From positions 12,635,915 to 12,699,914 of the forward strand of contig NC_092032.1 of NCBI RefSeq assembly GCF_042242105.1: 64,000 nucleotides of DNA. The letters are read 5' to 3'. Of this stretch, positions 1 through 11,690 are shown piece after piece. The translations under genes were made by a program, and so were the position numbers. Position 1 is the stretch's first letter, and each line of letters opens with the position of its first letter. The notes below the pieces were generated by a model that was given only the letters and a program-made list of their open reading frames with translations, was not told where the DNA came from and ran no database searches. The stretch comes from Pempheris klunzingeri (Eukaryota > Chordata > Actinopteri > Acropomatiformes > Pempheridae).

Positions 1-712
1 CACCAAAACAGACCGTGAGTAACCTTGAGGTTGCGTTGAATGCTTTTTCTTCCTCATAAAACACTTTTAAAGCCAATAATCTTTGCATAGTTGTTTACTA
101 TCTTGCAGTCTTTTTCACTGCATTACACATTGTTGGTGCATTTCTACGCTTCTTTGCACCACCAGCTGTCAATCAGCCGAATGGTGTGAAACCATTGGCA
201 GCACTGTTTGGTGTTTCAAGTTTGTGTGCGATCCCAGTACAAACAAACTGTGAACCCAGACCTTGAAACCATTGCTCCATAGCACAACCAGTGGTTAAAA
301 ACTCAACAGTTAAGTTGATATAGCGAACTGGTAGGCAAACAGTTAAGTGTTTACACATGGAGCAGACATGCAGTTGCAGTACATTTTTTTTTTTGTTGTA
401 TTTCTGGTCACCTGATGATCCAAAACTCGTTTTAGGTCTGGTCTAAGTAGCACACAGTGGGTGTTTTAAACTTTTTAGCTGAAATCAGCTGCCTGCTGTG
501 GCTGAATACGCTGCTGATGAGTGCAGTGAGACTGAATCAAAACAGTAAAGGGCTAAAAGGTGATGAAAAGCTCTGTGAAATGAAACCACCTGTTTTATAT
601 TGCAGTCATTTTGATACATTGATATAAAAAATATTAATTGTAGCAGCTTTAAATTTTCTGCTGAAAGTTGAAAATCAATCAGCATCATCTGTTTGTGTCT
701 CTTTCTGTGCAG
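1..712 (+). other. zbtb47: intron of zbtb47, possibly with the end of the preceding exon
   Basis: The stretch ends in a good splice acceptor (pyrimidine-rich tract then AG at 711-712) before the zinc-finger exon, so most of it is intron. The first 14 bases are followed by GTGAGTAA at 15-22, a good donor. Read in the phase the next exon needs, those bases have no stop (…T-K-T-D then a split codon), so they could be the tail of the previous zinc-finger exon. Fourteen bases are too few to prove this. Nothing else coding is visible. Confidence 0.4.
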
Positions 713-1158
713 GAGAGAAGCCCTACATCTGTGAGATCTGTGGGAAGAGCTTCACGAGCCGGCCCAACATGAAGCGCCACCGCCGCACCCACACCGGGGA
801 GAAGCCCTACCCCTGCGAGGTGTGCGGCCAGCGCTTCCGCTTCTCCAACATGCTCAAGGCCCACAGGGAGAAATGTTTCCGCGTCAGCAACCCCATGGTC
901 ACCGACTGCAACAACCCCCTCGGCGTCGACCAGCCGCTGGCCTTGCCCGCTGTGGACTCTTCCGGTCAGGTGCAGCTGGGGGCGGCGCTACCCGCCACGT
1001 CTGCCACCACACCCGCTGCTGCCTCTAGCCCGCACCCCCTCCACGGCACTCAGCTGTCTCTCCCCATGCTGCACTCCATGGGGGGGCTGCCTCCCACCCC
1101 TCATTTACCCCCACCGCCTCCCCTGTTCTCTGCCGGTAGGATGAACTCCAACAACTAA
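713..1158 (+). CDS. zbtb47: zinc finger and BTB domain protein 47, last coding exon (partial)
   Basis: This is the 3' terminal coding exon of a C2H2 zinc-finger transcription factor of the ZBTB47/ZNF652 group; the BTB domain and earlier fingers lie outside the window. The exon opens inside a GEKPY linker. It encodes one canonical finger (CEIC…HRRTH) and a last, variant finger ([21 protein letters not shown]) whose final ligand is Cys rather than His, as is typical of this group. A Pro/Ala/Ser-rich tail of about 90 residues follows and ends …[18 protein letters not shown], then TAA at 1156-1158. Human ZBTB47, from memory, ends in a very similar HLPPPPPLF…RMNANN, which is why I choose it over ZNF652. 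The neighbours klhl40 and hhatl support this, since the same trio sits at human 3p22.1. The protein is expected to act in the nucleus as a DNA-binding regulator; its targets cannot be read from sequence. Confidence 0.92.
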
Positions 1159-1956
1159 CAAATCTCTGTAGCATCAAAAGCACTTTTGTTACTTTACTTT
1201 TGTTTTTCTTAGAGCTTTTAAGAGGACTCCTGCAGCGGGAGAGGGACGCACCTCAGTGACGTTTACACTGAGGGGAAAAACTGACTGAAGGCTACACGGA
1301 GGCCTCATAAAAACACACATACACCTACCACAATAAGAAATAGTTATTTTTTACTCTGTTAAATACAATAGATAACCTCAGAGTCCAGTAGGACGTGTTG
1401 TTACCACGTTTCTCCTCATGATTTTCACAACTCTCTTCTAGATTTTCATTTGGGATTTTCCACCACCACACTCATCTCTCCAGAGCCTTGCACAATGCAT
1501 TGATTGTAGCATCTTTTATAGTGGGAGGAAGAGTTTCCGAAATCTTCACTCATGCGGGAGTCATCAGTTGAGTGAGAACCACACCATGATGAGAGTTTTT
1601 TGTTTTTTTTATTCTTGATCGTTCCCTGCCAAGATGTAGCGAGTGGTTCTGAGTGGGTCTGACCCAGCAATAACCAAATGCTGATTTGTCTTTGAGCATA
1701 TACATGTATATGGCATTGCCAATAACCAAATCCTGTTAGCTCACCTGCTATAGTTAGATAATGTTATACAGCATTTGTAATCAATCCTGCACCTTACATT
1801 TAACTCTAGTGATATTTAAAATGTACTCCTAATTGTCTTCATTTTTATAATTGTGATAGTGTGTAATTCGTGGCACGTTGCGTCAATTCGTAAGGACGTA
1901 AGAGAAGTTGTGACGTGTGGAGAGTCAGCCGTGCAATGCAGTGTGTGGTGTTTGTG

Positions 1957-1960
<4 letters not shown>

Positions 1961-2034
<74 letters not shown>
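1961..2034. repeat. compound microsatellite (TG)n-(GA)n
   Basis: About 20 uninterrupted TG units (1961-2000) are followed by a GA tract (about 2004-2034) with one interruption. The dinucleotide-repeat reading frames across it are artefacts. Confidence 0.97.
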
Positions 2035-2035
<1 letters not shown>

Positions 2036-2660
2036 CGTGAAGCAGAGACGGGAGATGGGGATCTTCAGATCTACGTTAACGCTTGAGCTTCCCCGAGTCA
2101 GGAGATGGAGTAATTTGTTGACTCTCATCTTTTGCTTACATTAAGCAAGCGCGCTCCTCTCCTGTAGATCTGGCTTTGAGACAATATCGCACTTTTCTGT
2201 GACTTGTTAGTAAAACCTAATGTACTCAGACCTACTGCATATTTGTAGGTTTAAAATCTAATGTTAATGTTAACTTACGGCTCATTTCCCCACTGAACCC
2301 GACCCGTGTAATTAGTTTGCAGAATGCCAAGAGTGAAGGGATAATAATATTCACAAAAACCTGCTTATGTAGCTCATTGAGTGTACTCATTTCATCAGGA
2401 TGTATATCGTGAAATGATAAACATTATATTCTCAATCAAAGAGCACTGACAGTGATTACTTTTGGCACAACAGAGCACATTACTAAAAGGGCTCCTCTTC
2501 ACAGTGATCCGTAGAAGCTGGTCAAAGTTAGAGAGTTGGAATATGTAATACCGCTCAAACAAATTTGCCTCTGCGTGCACTTTTGACAATTGTTGTCATG
2601 ATTGACTGGAGTAGAACTGAAAAAATATGATTGAATCCTTGCCAGTAAAAAGTTTGTCTC

Positions 2661-2807
2661 TTAAAGGAATAGTTTGACTTTTTTGGGGGAGACGCACTCA
2701 TTCGCTTTTTTGCCGAGAAGACACGAGAGTGGTATCGCTCTTCTCACTGAGCTCTTGGCAAGCGAGCGAACAAGCACACTTCCCAAAATGTGAAAATATT
2801 CCTTTAA
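2661..2807. mobile_element. 147-bp MITE-like element with terminal inverted repeats
   Basis: The left end starts TTAAAGGAATAGTTTGAC and the right end is close to its reverse complement (…GTGAAAATATTCCTTTAA), giving imperfect terminal inverted repeats of about 20 bp. The interior has the phrases 'gagagtggtatcgctcttctca' in split form and 'tcccaaaatgt', which I recognise from a very common percomorph interspersed repeat. Parts of the same family recur near 21455 and 58136. It has no coding capacity, so any movement would have been non-autonomous. Confidence 0.7.
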
Positions 2808-4547
2808 ATCTGCCATTTCAATCAATGAATTATCCAAATAGAGTGTCTGTGCACTATCGATGCACTCCCGCTCACTTTACCTATAGGTAGCCTACTCGTA
2901 GTGTAGCATTAACCTGTAAATATTGTTAAGACGTGTTTCCTCCTTGTGATTAATTCCTCATGTTTACATCTGGAGAGTCAGTCGAATGTGCCCCCACGTG
3001 TGTCTTGGCTGGTACTACCGAAAGTTGGAATTTGTGGATAAGCTTTTGTAAATGTTATAAGCTGTTCATTGTTTTATTTAAAAGACAAATCAAAGCACCT
3101 TAGTGTAGTCTTATGTCTTAGCTTGCCCCGGTTATACATGTATTTCTTAAATGGCCATGGTTAAATGGTTAGGGCCACATCGGATGTTATTTGACAATGG
3201 TACTTTTTCTTTTTTTGTTCCTTCATGTCTCTAACACATTTTGTATTTTGATTTGCTGCTTTTGTACAGGGTCCAGTTTGAGACTGCCCTTTAAATGAAA
3301 AGTCTAGAGCTGTTAAATTGTTGAAGATATTGTGGCTGTGATAAATCCAGCTTAGCCTTACAAGACAGCGAGCTCCAAGGTAGGACATGAGCTATAGTTT
3401 TAGACATTTGGAGCAGTTTAATGTGCTAACTGCCAGCATTTTATACCCATCTGAGATTTGATGTGGTCATTGGTAGATGGGTCTTTCTGATGACAGCGAG
3501 AGGACTAAAAGCAACCTGTCAGTGTCACACAAACATAAAGACTGTTGCGCTCTTGTGGCATCTTATTAAACTGCACTTAGCTTAGCTTAATTCTACACTA
3601 AAGAAAGAGAAAAAGATCCCTTAAGAGTAAATCATCATTCATAAGTAAAGGCTAAAAATGTACTGACCAGGTATTTTCCCACTTCACTGTTTTGAGAAGT
3701 ACTAACCCAAGAGACAAGAGAGATACTGTGGTTCCAGTTTGTGTATTCGCCTTATACTCGGAGGGATTTGAATGTTTTTGTGTTGTGGATGATGGTAGTA
3801 GCTGATGGTTAAGGAGGAGGGATAGTAGTTAATACTACTGGTTTATGCACTTTGAATTCGATTGCCACACTAGCCCATAATAGGGAACATGTATACAGAT
3901 ACAAGGTGAAAAATAAGACGTGTGCAGAACAACTGATTTCCACTATCTAATCCAAATCCAAAGGCATACATTTCACATCTAAGAGTACAGTGTCGTGTAT
4001 TGATACTCATAAATGATTATCAAAATCTACAAATCGCAGTCAATTTCTTTGGATTATTTTGTTCAAATTTGTGGTTAGTAAGTTTCAAACCAGGACCTGA
4101 CCTGTGTTTTGTTTCCTAGAGTAACTTATTGGCTGTGGTTTGGCATCCTGCGCTCTGAGGGTAGCTCGGCTGTGAGGAGTCAGTGCACCTGGTGTTTGTG
4201 TGTTTCACTCTGACTGTTTTGCACTGTGATGCTCTTTAACAAGTAATCATGACTCCTGCCTGAGGGCGCACACGGTGCAGATATGGCTGTTTCTGATTCT
4301 AGCTTGTTCTCCGATCACTGCAATAATCAAGAGAAACTATTTTTAGGTCCCATCAGTTTGCTCCTAGTGAAGGGTATTCATATGTGACTGTTATATTTCA
4401 GACCATGAGAAAGTATAAAGGAAGGTGTCAGTTGCCAAATTGAATAATGAGAAAGAAATGATTGTGAGCACTTTATACTCCAGTTCAGTTAGCAGCGTTT
4501 GAAGGCTGATACAGTCGCAGTTATTTGAATTGAAATCTGCTGACGGC

Positions 4548-4550
<3 letters not shown>

Positions 4551-4582
<32 letters not shown>
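4551..4582. repeat. (TG)n microsatellite
   Basis: Sixteen uninterrupted TG units followed by a T-run. Confidence 0.97.
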
Positions 4583-4586
<4 letters not shown>

Positions 4587-7188
4587 TTAAATATATATCT
4601 ATATATTTCCATGACATAAGATTATAGGAAATTGCAAACATGCAGTCTGCCAGAAATGTGTCCTCGGCAGGTGTTCAGTCCTCCATCACAACATTTTATT
4701 TAGACCAAAGGGACGTCAACACTGTTTGTTCAGACCCTGAAAAAGTCCTATTGTATGAACCTACTTGAAATCAGACTGAAATATGATACTAGAATCTAGT
4801 TAAGTTACGGGCTTCCAAACCAGTGAAGTATTAGCCAATTAAGGTCATTATGAATTAGATCTGATTCATTTTTTAAAGGCCAAAAATGTATATAATTAAT
4901 TGGTAACCAGTAAAAAAGTAATGTAACTGTTGCCCCATTTAACACCCTTTACTTCATATACATTTCAAGACACAGCATCGGGAGGAAGTGTAGAGAGTGA
5001 TTTGGCTACCAAAGTCTAAATCCACCCTAGAAAGCAAAATTTAAATGTTCATCCTTTGTTTTGGATTATTTAGTGAACAAGTCTTCCCTAAATTCAGCTG
5101 CAAACAAGACAAAACCTGTCTGTGACATCGAGCTGTACATTTAAAATGTATCACAAACACACATTTATGTGCCCTGACGTCTCCAAAATCATGAAAAAAC
5201 TGACATAACTTTAAGTGTAAATTGTTTTATTGTAATTTTATAACGTTAAATGGCAGTAAACTGAGACTCTAGAAACTGAGAAGGGAAATTTTGCACAGTG
5301 TTTAGGAGTCCTATATTCTAGGCAAGTAGACTTGCAGTCTTTTAATTAGCCAAATTCTCCTTTTCTAAGGCTAGCAGCCAAAGGCTTGTATTAGATTAGG
5401 CAAAGGTGGAGCTGCCCTTGTCCTCAAATGAGGGTTTGTCTGTGATTAAGTGGGTGCCTAGACACCACAGTGACTGTGCAGTCTGTATTGCACCCAAGGC
5501 AAATGTTTGTCACATAGTGAAGCAGTGAGTGTGGCAGTTGGTACAAAGCAGAGTGCTCATTGGATTGCCAAAACTGGGTCTTTACTGGGACTTGTAGTTT
5601 TGTGTTTAGCTGCAAGAGCTGAAATGTGTATCCAGATTTGACTGTGTGGCCTTCAGCTTCAAGAAAAGTGTTGGGGATCGTATTTTGGTAATAATTACTA
5701 AAGTTCTGAAAAATGATGATATTGGAGAGAAAGCATTGTATGTAAGTAAGAATTTAAAGAAATGTGTGTAAGGAAAGCCTCTTTTTTTAAAAAAATGGAG
5801 GAGCAGATTTGTTTTTTGTTGTATTTATCTACCCTGCAAACTTATGGAAGCTCAGGACTGACAAAAGGTTATCAGACGAGTCAAAAAATGTTACTGAACA
5901 CCACAATAAGTAATATTGTGAGGTAAATTGCACATATTGAGTGTAAAAAAGCTGCAACAAAATTAGTCAATGACAAGTTTTTCTTTAAAAATTTCTGTTC
6001 CCACTTTCTGTGAATATTTTCTGCTTTTGTTATTCTTTTGTGATCATAAACTGAGTATTTTTGTGTTGGTCTGACAAAACAAGACACTTGATGCTGTCAC
6101 CCTGGATGGTGGGAATTTGTGATTTAGCCTTTTTACATTTGTTGACAATTTACAGACAAACGACTCATCAATCAATTGAAAAAAACATGAAACATATGAA
6201 TTAATAATGAAAATAATTGTTAGCTGTGCTTTAAGAAATGCACTTACAGATTATTAGCATTATTAGCTATGTTATTAACTGTGTTTTTCATACCTTGCTG
6301 TCTAAAAGTCTTAAACTACAGTTAGAAGAGTGAATACAGTGATGAGACAGCAGTATGCAGTAGCGTGTGAGGATGATTAACATTATGCTTACTTGGTGTA
6401 ATTTAATAATGGAAGTTATCTTCAGCCCTCTAAATAACACACATCAAACCCTAAACCAGTCGCTGCTCTGGACGTTGGAAAATGAAAATTGAAAAATTGG
6501 AATTGAAAAAAATAAGATATATGTAATATATTGAGAATATATTGAGGGAAATGGGAAAAGCACTGAGACTAGTAAGTCTTTTAATTGTATTTTTATACGT
6601 TTTATATGTTGTGTGTTTTATTTTTTTTACTAACAGTATCATTTATTCATGTGCTCAGTTGTATTCCTGGCTCGTCTGATATCATTTCACCATGTTTTGT
6701 CAGTTTCAGGGCTCCACAGAAACGAGAACATAAAATTGGAAAACAAGTCTTGTTGGTTATTTTGCATGTGAAAGTTTGGTTAGCTGTTCGATGGTGACTT
6801 TCCCCCTTTTTTGGGGTCAAAGGTATATGTTATGATATCCACAGGCACCAATGCCATAGTCAATTTAAAGATGTATTACCCAAATACCCTCTACATCGCC
6901 CATACTTACTCATACTGCAGTTGTGTTAAAGAAATCATAATGTGTAATGTCATTTGCTGATTCTCTACTTTATAATGTAAACACTATGTCTTAGTTAACT
7001 CTGGTGTACAAAGACCATGTGTAGGCAGTAGTTGTCAAGTTCAGCTATATTAAAATACTAAAAACCGTACAAGGACGATAGTGTCTAGAGGTGCTAATAA
7101 CATTAGACTGTATTTTCTGTCTTTTATTGTATTATTGACTAGTGTTTACTGTCTGTACCACAGCAGAGCGTAATGAAATCATTTCAAC

Positions 7189-7194
7189 ATTAAA
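7189..7194 (+). terminator. candidate polyadenylation signal for zbtb47
   Basis: ATTAAA followed about 30 nt later by a GT/T-rich tract (about 7226-7256), the classical layout of a cleavage and polyadenylation site. If it is used, the zbtb47 3' UTR would be about 6 kb. Other sites nearer the stop codon are possible. Confidence 0.3.
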
Positions 7195-7380
7195 CAGTAT
7201 AGATATATTATTGCAAATGAAGATGTGTGCTGTGTTTTTGTTTGAAATTGTTTTTCAACTTGGAGTCATGCGCTCTACAGGCACGTACATTATGACCTTG
7301 CTGCCATCTGTTGGGTAATGCATAACTTCTTGCCAACACTTGCTCTATTATTATCAGTTTTTGGTGTCAAATACCTCAAT

Positions 7381-7386
7381 TTTATT
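7381..7386 (-). terminator. candidate polyadenylation signal for klhl40
   Basis: TTTATT on the plus strand reads AATAAA on the minus strand, about 250 nt downstream of the klhl40 stop codon. That is a plausible short 3' UTR. Confidence 0.45.
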
Positions 7387-7637
7387 CCATACAGTGCAAA
7401 AAGGGTCAACAGGCTACAGATTGTTTACAGTTTTGCAATCTCAATCAGATTGAAATCACAGAAACACACACATATATAAAAATTACAATTAGCTACATAA
7501 TCAGAGCTGCTGTAGTGCAGTGTGAAATACAACAAACGTCAAACGTCAGCCCAGCTCTTCAGGACTCTGATGAACTACTGTTGAATGTGTGTAACAAGCC
7601 CAGATTTGTGTTAACAAGCAGGGAACCGGAGGGGGTT

Positions 7638-8251
7638 TTACATCTTGGTGAGACGCAGGGTGTTGAGGCGGACCCCCAGAACAGTGGCCCCTGAAGCATA
7701 CTGGATCTCTCTGAGGATCCCATTCCACATCCTCTCTGTCTCATCATACCTGAGGAGGTTAACAGTCTTTGGTCATGAAAGGTAAAACTTACACTCCCAC
7801 TGAAAGAAAACAGCAATCAGTAGTGCAGCTGGGCAGTAGATCCCTGGGATACGTTTTTGTATATCTCATTAATAACAACATACAACATTAACATTAAATC
7901 AACATGAAGGAGAAAATATTAATATGATTTCTGCCATAATTGTTTCTGAAGTACTTGAGAATACCAGCTGAAGATTCTATTAACAAAAGTTGGCAAGTGC
8001 GTAACTCTAATCTTCGCTAAAAAGAAAGCACCTGTAACACTATGGATGAGGGAATAAATGTATGAATGTGTGTCTCATTATGACCCACCTCCAGATGTCG
8101 TTCATCTCTTTAGGAACGATCTCATCGCTGTCCTGCAAAGGCATCATGCCAAACCCTCCCACAGCGTACAGAGAACCAGCTACAGACACCAGGCACAGAG
8201 AGCTCCGCTCCTGGGGAAACGCTACGAAGTCTGACCACCTGAAAAATGTAA

Positions 8252-8292
<41 letters not shown>

Positions 8293-10790
8293 GGCACAGT
8301 TCAGTAGGGTGCAGTACACTTAAAGAGGGCCTAAGTGGCTCAGTTGGGAAATTGATATTTTTTGGGAATCAGATCCGGCTCAGGCCTTTATAAGCTAAAT
8401 TCCACTTATATTCAGTGCATTTGCTCTTCTCCATACGAAACAGTACCAGGAATCTCATTTGTAATTGTAATTTGAAGGTCCCCTGGTGACTTAATGCCCC
8501 AGGCAGCCACTCAGTTTGCACATACCTGGAGCCAGCAACTGCTCAAGGCACCCACATTCACCTACTTTTGTCAGCCTTGTTCACTGATTTTAAGGAACTC
8601 ACTTGTTGGTAGCGATGTCGTACACCTCCACAGAGTCTGTGAGCCCAGTGTCAGTGACTCCTGCTGCCACGTATATTTTGTCCTTATGAACACAGGCTCC
8701 AAATAAAGAACGAGCCACCTTCATGGGTGCAAGCTCCTTCCATTCAAATCTCATGGCGTCGTATGCGCACATCTTCTTCATACAGCTCCTTTTCACAAGA
8801 CAGACAAAGAACATAGGTATTAAGAAAAATATTCCTGTTCCATGTGTTTTTGAATTAAATCTTCACGCTTTCCACAGATGAATATTTATATTTATATATT
8901 ATTATTATTATTATTTATATTTATTGATCACACTTAATACTCACTTATCGTCTCCCTTTCCTCCAATCACATAAACGACATTATTGTGGGATATCGTTGC
9001 ATGTCCATAGACTGGGTAAGGAATTGGCTCTGATTCACCCCATTGAAAAGATCTGCAAATGAGAGGACACAAAAGGTGTATAATAAATAGTACTCAGTCA
9101 TGAGAGGAGCAGTCCATTAAATAATTTCACCATATTCATCAGCCACTCTTTAGATTTGAAGCTTTAACATGTACTCACTGTCTGTCATAGACCAAGACTG
9201 TGTCCAGCGTGTGCTCCTGCTCCTTCAGTTCCCTCCCTCCCAACACAAAGATGGAGTTCTCGGCCTCGGCCAGCCCAAACAGGAAGCGGGGAGACGGGAC
9301 CGGAGGCATCCCCAGCCAATCAGCACTGACCGGGTCATACTGAGGTCACGGGAGTCAAACATTTGTGAATGGGTTACGTTTACATCTGCTGAAGCATACA
9401 TATTGTAGCACATGCAGGCAGACACAACATCTGTGATGTATACACTGATCGAAATATGTAAATCCAAAACTCCCTGATTAGTGTGGCTGCACTATTCCAC
9501 AAAACAGTAAAAACATTAGTTTTAGATAACTATTAAATGTAAAATAAAGTTTTTCAGTTTTACGTATCAAAGAAAGGGCTGAGTTGACGTCAGTCTATGT
9601 TAATGCAAATTTGTCACCTTCTTTTCCATCATAAATGTATTTAGAGCCGTCCCTACCTGTAGGAAAAAGGAACACATTGGATCCTCTTTGTTCTGTTCAT
9701 CAAAGAACAATCCTCCCGCCACAAAGATCTGGTTCTCCTTGGTGACCAGGCTGGTGTGGTTCTTGGGTATCTGGGTGGAAAGTGATGCTAAAAAGCAGTC
9801 GTTCCCTGACGGATCGTAGGCCACAGCACCGGCGTCATTCACCATCAGTATCAAGTTCCTGACAAACATTCCGAATCGCAGGGTATCGTTCAGGATGCCT
9901 GGGAGCAGACCTTCTTCCTCCTCTGCATCCTCATCCTCTCCATCTTTCTCTGCTCCACCGTCCTCCTTCTTGCTTTTGCTTTTGATTTTTTTAACCTCTG
10001 GCATTTTCCCAGCGTGAGCATCCCTGACAAGCTGGAGCTTCTGCTGCAACTCAGGACTGAAGGACATCAATTTGTGCTTCTCCACTTTTTCCTTCAGGTA
10101 ATCCTCGCTGACCAGCCGCAAACGAACGCAATCCAGCAAACCTGGCAGTTCTTTCCCTCTGCTCTCTGCGTCTCGGGACGCCCAGTTCATCAACGCCTCA
10201 AACACAGCCTCCTCTGTCTCTACGTTCAGATTGTCATTTGACAAGATGGCTGCCAACTCACTGGGAAGCAGCTGGAGGAAGTCCTCATCTCTGGAGATGA
10301 GCTGGAAGCGCTCGCAGGCGTAGTTTCGAGCAGAGATGGCCAACCTGGGACAGTCCAGCATCAGGCCGAGCCTGAAGATAGCCAGGCAGTTGCTGAGGCT
10401 CAGACGCTTTTGTAGGAAAGACACACATACAGTGAAGATTGAAGGGATCTGGTACATATTAGCCACTGCGAAGATGTCCTGGACGTTCTGCTCTGTCACG
10501 TTGATTTTGGAGGTGTACAGGTACTTGAGGATCAGCCCCATGACACCCGGCTCCACATCCTCCAAGACAATCTCTTTCTTTTTGCTTTCATCCAGGTCAG
10601 ACAGAAAGATGGAGCGGAAGTATGAGCTGCAGGCGCACAGGACCAGCCGGTGGCAGGGGAACTCCTTGTCTTTGATCTTCAGCACACAGTCAACCAGCTT
10701 GTCGTTCTCCAGCAGGTCACACAGGCCATCCTGGAGCAGCGCCTGCTGGTACACCCGGGGTTCGTCCGTGGGGTTTAGTGGTAGAGCCAT
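7638..10790 (-). CDS. klhl40: kelch-like protein 40 (KLHL40), six coding exons, complete
   Basis: Coding exons in order: 9657-10790, 9179-9339, 8945-9052, 8603-8788, 8089-8238, 7638-7749; all junctions are GT-AG and in phase, giving 616 residues (human about 621, from memory). The first exon carries the BTB domain (about residues 20-130, [18 protein letters not shown]), the BACK region, a lysine- then glutamate-rich linker (about 260-294), and the conserved [12 protein letters not shown] segment that starts the Kelch region. The remaining exons encode Kelch repeats (GG pairs as in VLGGRE, VIGGKG, AVGGFG) and a C-terminus ending RLTKM, as in human. KLHL40 is a striated-muscle protein of the sarcomere that stabilises thin-filament proteins (nebulin, leiomodin-3), and human loss causes nemaline myopathy. 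The ATG at 10788-10790 is chosen because the protein then begins [11 protein letters not shown] like the human MALGLEQ; farther upstream the frame offers only a TTG. It lies tail-to-tail with zbtb47 and in the same direction as hhatl. Confidence 0.97.
8253..8290. repeat. (CA)n microsatellite beside a klhl40 splice acceptor
   Basis: About 19 CA units. On the coding (minus) strand this is a (TG)n run that ends about 14 nt before the acceptor of klhl40 exon 5 (exon edge 8238), with only a short T-rich stretch between. Confidence 0.95.
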
Positions 10791-11002
10791 CGTTCCTGGA
10801 AAGGGAGAGTTTGAAGAGCCTTTCAGCAACTTCAAATCAAACAAAATGGATCTTCTTTATAGCAGTACTTTTAGTTTCTCAGCCTGGAAATTCACAGGAT
10901 TCACAGGCACAGTCAGTGTGCTGTCAGCCCACAGTAGCTGAACCCCAGGCCGGCCCACTTCCTCAGCTGTCCTGACCCTTCAACTGAGCTCCAACTGGCA
11001 GG

Positions 11003-11012
11003 TTATTTATAG
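11003..11012 (-). promoter_or_regulatory. MEF2-like / TATA-like site upstream of klhl40
   Basis: The minus strand reads CTATAAATAA, an exact match to the MEF2 consensus YTAWWWWTAR and also a good TATA box. It lies about 213 nt upstream of the klhl40 ATG. If it acts as a TATA box, transcription would start near 10975 and the 5' UTR would be about 180 nt. A MEF2 site would suit a muscle gene. Assignment is by motif and position only. Confidence 0.4.
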
Positions 11013-11355
11013 TCTGGGTGCTCAGCGTAAAGCTATGAGCTTCATTCTGGAACGTGAAATGCAATATCCATGCTTCAGTCCCCTGTCCCACCTCCAACCC
11101 GGTCCCTGCCCACTCCCCAGGAACATCCACCCACTCTTAGACAGCTGACACAGTTGCATCATGGGAAATATGTCCACCCTGAGTCATGGGGGGTTCTGAT
11201 GTAGGTGGTTTAACAGGCTGCACCCTGGGGTTTCAGCAACTGAGTCATTACAGTATCAGTGTCTTACTGCATTTACATGATTCTATCACTGTACTATAAA
11301 ACAGCTAACTATGAAAAGTCTAACTGTGGCTGAAAGCTAAAGCTTTTTTCATATT

Positions 11356-11690
11356 ATTTTGTCCCCACACTGGTTGTCCATCAGTACAAGAGTGCGATTT
11401 CTCAAGAACACCTTTTGGCAGTCGGAGGTCAAAGGTCAAGATCACTGTGACCTCCCATAACACGTTTTTGGCCTTAAGTCATGACTCTAATTATGACAAA
11501 TTTTCTCACAAATATTTAACAGGGCAGATTGATGAAGTGATGAAGTTTTATAGCCAGAAGGTCAAAGGTCAACTTCACTGTCACATCATAATGTTCTGTG
11601 AGATCACTTCTCTGGTTGTTATTCAACAGCATATCTCAGGAACTCGAGGGGAGATGGTGACCATTCTTCTTCTGTGCTGTGCTGCTGGGT
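11356..11690. repeat. old interspersed repeat carrying two DR1 motifs
   Basis: The stretch contains phrases I recognise from a common percomorph interspersed repeat ('gaggtcaaaggtca…cactgtgacct', 'taattatgacaaa', 'aaggtcaaaggtcaacttcac', 'catatctcaggaa'). It has no coding capacity and its class is unknown to me. It includes two perfect AGGTCA-A-AGGTCA direct repeats at 11426-11438 and 11559-11571. The outer boundaries are approximate. Confidence 0.6.

Larger units (their letters stand above)
1159..7637. other. zbtb47 3' untranslated region and intergenic DNA; no further gene seen
   Basis: No coding exon is recognisable on either strand in these 6.5 kb. The left part must contain the zbtb47 3' UTR, of unknown length. 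The right end contains the klhl40 3' UTR reading the other way, so the two genes converge. The stretch is AT-rich and holds two (TG)n microsatellites and one short inverted-repeat element, listed separately. Confidence 0.7.

Noticed and set aside
1917-2144. Open frames across dinucleotide repeats (also near 4391, 8040, 44040, 49923, 61612)
   Set aside because: They translate microsatellites into Val-Cys or His-Thr runs; such frames are open by composition.
8330-8395. A second tRNA-like SINE head ('agtggctcagttggg')
   Set aside because: Only a short resemblance to an A box; no convincing B box, body, tail or duplication.
10791-10844. N-terminal extension of klhl40 by 18 codons
   Set aside because: The upstream codon is TTG, not ATG, and the ATG at 10788-10790 gives the N-terminus expected from the human protein.
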